From: Candidatus Limnocylindria bacterium | GTDB lineage: Bacteria > Chloroflexota > Limnocylindria > QHBO01 | Direction: 5' to 3' | Assembly (NCBI GenBank): GCA_030146365.1 | Contig: JASLBU010000133.1 | Coordinates: 1-7,313 of the forward strand | Length of the DNA: 7,313 nt | In this document: piece after piece, positions 5,801 through 7,313 of the stretch | Layout of the letters: every line of letters starts with the position of its first letter | How positions within the stretch are numbered: position 1 is the first letter of the stretch | Position numbers and translations under genes: made by a program | The notes under the pieces: model-generated | Databases searched by the model: none | What the model was told of the DNA's origin: nothing | The model's input: only the letters and a program-made list of their open reading frames with translations

Positions 5801-5986
5801 ATGATGACGAACGAGGTCGGGAAGCTGCTGACGGCTTCCGAGGTCGCCGACATGCTGCACCTTCACGTGAACACCGTGAAGCGGCTCGGAGATCGCGGCG
5901 AGCTCCCGTTCTTCCGGGTGTGCAAGCGGGGTGACCGGCGCTTCCGCTATGACGACGTGATCGAGTTCCTGCGGCGCGCGAAGTAG
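5801..5986 (+). CDS. Small MerR/excisionase-type helix-turn-helix DNA-binding protein (BldC-like)
   Basis: This 61-residue protein is a single winged helix-turn-helix. LLTASEVADMLHLHVNTVKR (9-28) is the HTH, with TVKR on the recognition helix. GELPFFRV (33-40) and the wing GDRRFRYDDVIEFLRRAK (44-61) follow, the layout of BldC and phage excisionase-like HTH_17 proteins. It has no effector or dimerisation domain, so it should act as a small DNA-binding regulator or architectural protein. No integrase or phage gene is nearby, so regulator is preferred over excisionase. ATG 5801 is followed by a second ATG; the only ribosome-site-like GGAG is 14 nt upstream, so the precise start is soft. It is divergent from the glycosyltransferase and ends before a strong terminator. 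Confidence 0.82.
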   Translation: MMTNEVGKLLTASEVADMLHLHVNTVKRLGDRGELPFFRVCKRGDRRFRYDDVIEFLRRAK

Positions 5987-6007
5987 CGCCCCAGGACATC
6001 AGATGCT

Positions 6008-6035
6008 TCCGGCCCACGCCGGAGCTGCCCTCCGG
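6008..6035 (+). repeat. Two mutually exclusive small hairpins after the HTH gene
   Basis: TCCGGC (6008-6013) pairs with GCCGGA (6018-6023) around a 4-nt loop. CCGGA (6019-6023) can instead pair with TCCGG (6031-6035). They lie in the 3' untranslated region of the HTH transcript, just before the terminator stem. They may be no more than 3'-end structure. Confidence 0.35.
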
Positions 6036-6047
6036 TTGGGGGGACGG

Positions 6048-6087
6048 ACGACCGCCGAGGTGCCAACCTCTCGGCGGTCGTTTCGTT
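6048..6087 (+). terminator. Intrinsic terminator of the HTH gene
   Basis: A perfect 12-bp inverted repeat, ACGACCGCCGAG (6048-6059) and CTCGGCGGTCGT (6070-6081), with a 10-nt loop, is followed by the T-rich tail TTTCGTT (6081-6087) on the plus strand. It starts 62 nt past the HTH stop and ends just before the rhomboid promoter, so it separates the two transcripts. The other strand has no T-run after the stem. Confidence 0.85.
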
Positions 6088-6093
6088 GTGCCG

Positions 6094-6099
6094 CATAAT
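6094..6099 (+). promoter_or_regulatory. -10 box of the rhomboid gene
   Basis: CATAAT matches five of six positions of TATAAT and ends 10 nt before ATG 6110. Transcription from it would start only a few bases before the start codon, giving a near-leaderless mRNA. This fits the lack of a Shine-Dalgarno sequence. No -35 hexamer is evident. Confidence 0.6.
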
Positions 6100-6109
6100 C
6101 GGTCCACCC

Positions 6110-7279
6110 ATGCCTGACGAACCCATGCTGCGCCTCGAGGAAGGCCGCCGACTCCTCGACTCCGGCGACCTGGACGCCGCGGTCCGCATCCTGTCTCCGC
6201 TGACCGGCCATCCAGACCCCGCCCTCTCCGGCGACGCCTGGATCGCCATCGGGACCGCCCGCTACCGCGCCGATGACGAGCCTGGGGCGCTGGCGGCCTG
6301 GAAGCAGGCAGCCGCAGCCAATGGACCGCTCGCCTGGCTGGCGTGGCGCAGCGTGGCCGAGCAATACGTGCGAGACGGCGATCTCGACGCGGCCATCGAC
6401 GCCTACCGCGAGGCCGACCGGCGGGCGCCGCCGCACGAGAAGGGGCCGATCGCCAACCGCATCGCCTGGCTCCTCAAGGAGACCGGTCACGACTTCGCCG
6501 CGCGTCGGCAGTTCAACCGCGCGCGCGGGGCATATTCGACCTTCACCCCGTACGTGACGTACGCGATCATCGGCATCTGCGCGGTGCTGTTCGTCATCGA
6601 CGTCATCCTGAGCAACGGTCAGACGCTGGCCGGAGGATTCCTGGGCGGGGGAGTGGGGCCGATCGGCGCGGAGCACCTGGTCAACGGCCAGCTCGTGGCA
6701 CGCGGGGAGTGGTGGCTGCTCGTCACGAGCGCCTTCTTCCACCTCGGCCCGATCCACCTGGCCTTCAACATGTACGTGCTCTACCTGTATGGATCGATCG
6801 CCGAGCGGATGTACGGGCGCGCCGAGTTCGTCGCCATCTACCTGCTGTGCGCCATCGGCGGGGGCGTCCTCACCATCCTCGTCGAGCCGTTCCAATTCGC
6901 GGCCGGCGCCTCCGGGGCCATCTTCGGGATCATCGGCCTCCTGTTCGTGGTCAGCCGCCGGCATCATGCGGTCCTCGGCCGCGAGCAACGGATGATGATC
7001 GGCGGCATCGGCAGCTACCTGGTCTTCCTCCTCGTCTTCACCTTCATCGTCCCGAACATCAGCTGGACGGGGCACCTGGGCGGGCTCATCGTCGGAGCCG
7101 CGCTGGGCTTCCTGCTGCCGCCCACCGGGGTCGCGACGCTGGCCGGCCTGTGGCGTGCGCCGAGCGGCGACCAGCTGCGCTCCGGGATGCCCGTTGCGCT
7201 CCGCGCCGTGGTCTACACCGGCGTGGCGGTCCTGCTGGTCGTGGGGTCCGTGGTGGCGGTCGGCCAGCTGGGAGGCTGA
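6110..7279 (+). CDS. TPR-rhomboid intramembrane serine protease
   Basis: This 389-residue protein joins a soluble N-terminal TPR-like region to a rhomboid domain. Residues about 6-35, 43-72 and 76-105 form helical repeats with TPR character (EEGRRLLDSGDLDAAVRIL; DLDAAIDAYREADRRAP). A linker leads to the first membrane helix (about 149-167). The rhomboid core shows GEWWLLVTSAFFH (199-211), HLAFNMYVLYLYG (216-228, with H216 and N220 of the oxyanion region), the catalytic GASG serine (S268) and the catalytic histidine in GHLGGL (H322). Both dyad residues are present, so an active protease cleaving substrates within the membrane is expected. A last helix (about 363-385) makes seven membrane spans likely. 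The TPR part probably binds substrate or partner proteins on the cytoplasmic side. ATG 6110 is favoured over an in-frame TTG at 6086 because the -10 box lies between them. Confidence 0.93.
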   Translation: MPDEPMLRLEEGRRLLDSGDLDAAVRILSPLTGHPDPALSGDAWIAIGTARYRADDEPGALAAWKQAAAANGPLAWLAWRSVAEQYVRDGDLDAAIDAYREADRRAPPHEKGPIANRIAWLLKETGHDFAARRQFNRARGAYSTFTPYVTYAIIGICAVLFVIDVILSNGQTLAGGFLGGGVGPIGAEHLVNGQLVARGEWWLLVTSAFFHLGPIHLAFNMYVLYLYGSIAERMYGRAEFVAIYLLCAIGGGVLTILVEPFQFAAGASGAIFGIIGLLFVVSRRHHAVLGREQRMMIGGIGSYLVFLLVFTFIVPNISWTGHLGGLIVGAALGFLLPPTGVATLAGLWRAPSGDQLRSGMPVALRAVVYTGVAVLLVVGSVVAVGQLGG

Positions 7280-7284
7280 GGGCG

Positions 7285-7313
7285 ATGTGCTTCGACCATG
7301 ACTCCCGACCGCC
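7285..7313 (+). CDS. Start of a downstream gene, possibly a dienelactone hydrolase-family protein (partial)
   Basis: An ATG 5 nt after the rhomboid stop, preceded by GAGGG, opens a frame reading MCFDHDSRP before the window ends. An N-terminus of MC-x-D-x-D-x-RPP type is familiar from dienelactone hydrolase-family alpha/beta hydrolases, but nine residues are too few to identify a family. The tight spacing suggests the same operon as the rhomboid gene. A second ATG at 7298 in another frame is an alternative start. Confidence 0.35.

Noticed and set aside
5801..5986. Excisionase of an integrated element
   Set aside because: The fold is excisionase-like, but no integrase, attachment-site repeat or phage gene is present. 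A BldC-like regulator fits better.
6008..6087. Riboswitch or attenuator controlling the rhomboid gene
   Set aside because: Alternative small hairpins precede the terminator, but the rhomboid gene has its own -10 box downstream of it, and no known riboswitch core is seen. A simple 3' end for the HTH gene is more economical.
5999..7075. Minus-strand open frame of about 358 residues
   Set aside because: It is antisense to the TPR-rhomboid gene, whose catalytic motifs are unmistakable. The antisense product is Asp/Glu/His/Arg-rich with no domain.
1..7313. CRISPR arrays, insertion sequences, tRNA or rRNA genes, defence or toxin-antitoxin modules
   Set aside because: No regularly spaced long repeats, transposase motifs, terminal inverted repeats, cloverleaf or rRNA sequence were seen on either strand. 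The HTH gene has no toxin partner.

Overview
The window is a gene-dense, high-GC bacterial chromosome segment with ordinary chromosomal genes and no sign of a plasmid, phage or insertion sequence. The high-GC coding style, near-leaderless genes, a membrane-anchored DUF3352 protein and a TPR-rhomboid fusion suggest a deep-branching Chloroflexota (for example the Limnocylindria/Ellin6529 group) or an actinobacterial relative. That placement is inference from gene style only.

Left part (1-2239, minus strand): a thiamine-diphosphate-dependent 2-oxoacid dehydrogenase E1 component is cut by the left edge. Upstream of it are a possible 42-residue membrane peptide and an EamA/DMT-family transporter. 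The gap between transporter and E1 holds a triple 11-bp-period TTAC direct repeat and a 9-bp inverted repeat, so it looks regulatory. Middle (2373-4447, plus strand): a DUF3352 protein anchored by one N-terminal helix is followed by a small cupin that overlaps it by four bases (GTGA). This pair is divergent from the transporter across a 133-nt gap.

Next (4444-5651, minus strand): a family-2-like glycosyltransferase carries an N-terminal segment resembling the C-terminal tail of cysteinyl-tRNA synthetase. It overlaps a small HExxH protein by four bases. The HExxH gene and the cupin converge, and one CTAG palindrome supplies both TAG stops. Right part (5801-7313, plus strand): a 61-residue BldC/excisionase-like HTH regulator is divergent from the glycosyltransferase and ends at a strong intrinsic terminator. 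It is followed by a TPR-rhomboid intramembrane protease with a good -10 box next to its start, then the first codons of another gene that may be a dienelactone-hydrolase-family enzyme.

No defence system, CRISPR array or RNA gene is visible. The most unusual items are the CysRS-tail/glycosyltransferase fusion with its HExxH partner, the 11-bp-period repeats, and the altered GDG and DxD motifs in two enzymes.
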